Assembly (NCBI RefSeq): GCF_003336675.1
Contig: NZ_QPII01000008.1
Location: 62,001 to 126,000, forward strand
DNA: 64,000 nt
Direction: 5' to 3'
Source: Billgrantia montanilacus
Lineage (GTDB): Bacteria; Pseudomonadota; Gammaproteobacteria; Pseudomonadales; Halomonadaceae
This document shows positions 62,853-64,000 of this stretch, piece after piece. Under the pieces are notes generated by a model, which saw only the letters and a program-made list of their open reading frames with translations, was not told where the DNA came from and did no database searches. Every line of letters begins with the position of its first letter. Positions within the stretch are counted from its first letter, which is position 1. The position numbers and the translations under genes are program-made.

Positions 62853-63191
62853 TTATTCGTAGTCCCTGCTGGGCAGCAACCAGTCCTCCGATGGATCGTG
62901 CCCCGCCTCCTCGGCCTTGCGGTACTGAGTGGCCATGTCACCGGTGATTGTCGTCAGGCAGTCGTCGAGGCTGGCGTGGTCGTCGGCGCTCTCATAGATC
63001 GGCTCGGCCTGCAGCGGCGTCTGGATATAATGGCTCTGCTCGCAGCTGTAGCGATTCCCATCCAACTGGCGATAGACGCGCACCCGGATCGTCGTCGGGA
63101 TTGCCCCTAGGCAGAAGGCGTATTCCGTCACCAGCTGGCGTTGGTGGGTAATGAGCGAATCGTGAACGGGACTGGGTGCAATGTGATTCAT
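62853..63191 (-). CDS. Small protein of unknown function
   Basis: A 112-residue protein, MNHIAPSPVHDSLITHQRQL at the start, with an intact frame, a ribosome site GGAG five bases before ATG and G+C-rich codon use like neighbours. It has no signal peptide or membrane segment. Sequence such as YRQLDGNRYSCEQSHYIQT and GDMATQYRKAEEAGHDPSEDWLLPS does not point to a family I can name. It diverges from nosR. Confidence 0.6.
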   Translation of the reverse strand: MNHIAPSPVHDSLITHQRQLVTEYAFCLGAIPTTIRVRVYRQLDGNRYSCEQSHYIQTPLQAEPIYESADDHASLDDCLTTITGDMATQYRKAEEAGHDPSEDWLLPSRDYE

Positions 63192-63562
63192 GGGAACTCC
63201 ATGACCCCTAGGAAAGAGCATTAAGTTTGGTCCGAGCCTAACACCTTGCCTCGCGGGCGAGAAGGTGCCTGCAGGACCGTTATTTGGCCTGTCACCATGG
63301 CGAGCAGCCCATTCATCATTAACGGTATTAACACGGCTTGCCACCCGCTTTTTGACCTGAGTTGACAGGTTTGATACAGGTCAGGTTTTCAAACCCAGTC
63401 TGTGCTAACGTCAAACAAGTATCGAGAATACCTGATTCCTTGCTGGTTTCGCTGGTCACTAAACACGCTAGTTGCTTTCCTGGGCTTGGCAACCAGGGGA
63501 TGCGCTACGGGAAACGGACAGGCGAATAACCAGCCGAGCTGTACCTGTTGGAGACGAGTCGA
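63192..63562. promoter_or_regulatory. Divergent region upstream of nosR
   Basis: A 371-bp gap with the FNR/DNR-type box listed separately. The stretch 63300-63480 is AT-richer than its surroundings, as expected of a promoter. No gene is supported. Confidence 0.5.
63371..63384. promoter_or_regulatory. FNR/DNR-type box upstream of nosR
   Basis: TTGAT-ACAG-GTCAG fits the TTGAT/C-N4-G/ATCAA dyad at nine of ten positions. It is about 185 bp before the nosR start. Confidence 0.6.
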
Positions 63563-64000
63563 ATGAGGCTGCTGCGCATCTGGCTGCTGGCACTGTCCTT
63601 CCTTATTGCCACCGTGGCACCGGTTGTCGCAATGTCGGCCGAGTGGTTGACAGAGGTATTCCCGGGGGCAGAGAGCGTCGGGCAGCCACTGGACGATGCG
63701 CCTGCCATGCCTGTGATTGGTGACGGCGAATTGATCGGGTATGTCTTCGAGACCAACGATATAGCGCCCATCCCCGCTTACTCGGGCCACCCTGTCAACA
63801 TGCGGGTGGGAATGGACCTTGAGGGAAAGATTACCGGCGTGCAGGTGCTGGATCATTCCGAACCGATCATGCTGGTGGGTATCCCCGAGTCGGTGCTCGA
63901 CGACTTTGTCGGCCAATATGCCGGTAAGTCGGTACGGCAAAAAGTCCGGGTTGGCTTGTCGCGTCAGGACCGTGAAGGGTACGAGCGAGTGGATGCCGTA
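63563..64000 (+). CDS. nosR: NosR, N-terminal part (runs off the window)
   Basis: NosR is the membrane iron-sulfur flavoprotein that donates electrons to nitrous oxide reductase. The 146 visible codons have a signal-like helix (LRIWLLALSFLIATVAPVVA), AEWLTEVFPGAESVG, GYVFETNDIAPIPAYSGHPV, VQVLDHSEPIMLVGIPES and FVGQYAGKSVRQKVRVG, the periplasmic FMN-domain signature of NosR. ATG 63563 follows GGAG. The remaining nos genes should lie to the right. Confidence 0.93.
   Translation, partial: MRLLRIWLLALSFLIATVAPVVAMSAEWLTEVFPGAESVGQPLDDAPAMPVIGDGELIGYVFETNDIAPIPAYSGHPVNMRVGMDLEGKITGVQVLDHSEPIMLVGIPESVLDDFVGQYAGKSVRQKVRVGLSRQDREGYERVDAV

Noticed and set aside
1..64000. CRISPR arrays, prophage genes, rRNA or tRNA genes
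   Set aside because: No regularly spaced short repeats, phage structural or integrase genes, or cloverleaf sequences were recognised by eye; the phage-like proteins belong to the T6SS.

Overview
The window is a G+C-rich chromosomal segment of a gammaproteobacterium. Gene content and protein sequences fit a halophilic oceanospirillalean such as Halomonas or a close relative (inference from similarity, not a database search). It is a mosaic of housekeeping genes, a complete-looking type VI secretion (T6SS) locus, a cyanophycin locus, a pair of Csr/Rsm-type regulatory RNAs, and the start of a denitrification region.

Layout. 1-3.9 kb: serA (partial, minus) diverges from xseB-ispA-dxs, which ends at a strong terminator. 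4.5-34.9 kb: a T6SS locus on the plus strand in the same order as the Vibrio cholerae vas cluster: tssB, tssC, tssE, tssF, tssG, an FHA gene, tssJ, tssK, tssL, clpV, vasH, vasI, tssA, tssM. These are followed by a GNAT-like gene, PAAR, vgrG, a DUF4123 adaptor, a 1185-residue MIX/VasX-like effector and three tandem membrane proteins that are probably immunity genes. No hcp is present. 35.7-36.4 kb: a RibD_C reductase-like gene. 36.5-44.9 kb: cphB-cphA-iadA (minus; make, cut and finish off cyanophycin) diverging from an ATP-grasp ligase and a CocE/NonD hydrolase. 45.0-45.5 kb: two tandem minus-strand RNAs rich in GGA hairpins. 45.5-46.2 kb: a broken acyltransferase gene. 46.3-51.0 kb: a GST, a hemolysin-III-like protein, ribA, hemE, a VanZ-like protein, a direct-repeat element and a periplasmic cyclophilin.

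51.3-64.0 kb is a respiratory block: ccmF-ccmG-ccmH-ccmI (cytochrome c maturation), a Crp/Fnr regulator with six clustered cysteines, cytochrome cd1 nitrite reductase nirS, a NirT-like multihaem quinol dehydrogenase fused to a C-terminal haem domain, a blue copper protein, small exported proteins, a CusF-like metal-binding protein, a class I cytochrome c, and the 5' end of nosR. FNR/DNR-type boxes lie ahead of ccmF, nirS (two) and nosR, which suggests one low-oxygen/NO regulon.

The most unusual parts are: (i) the effector-immunity array, in which orphan fragments of the effector 3' end precede the second and third immunity genes and AT-rich variable cores sit inside conserved flanks; (ii) the tandem CsrA-sequestering RNAs with a GacA-type palindrome; (iii) the NirT-haem-domain fusion; (iv) the cyanophycin locus with extra ligase and hydrolase genes; (v) a GNAT-like gene in the T6SS locus.
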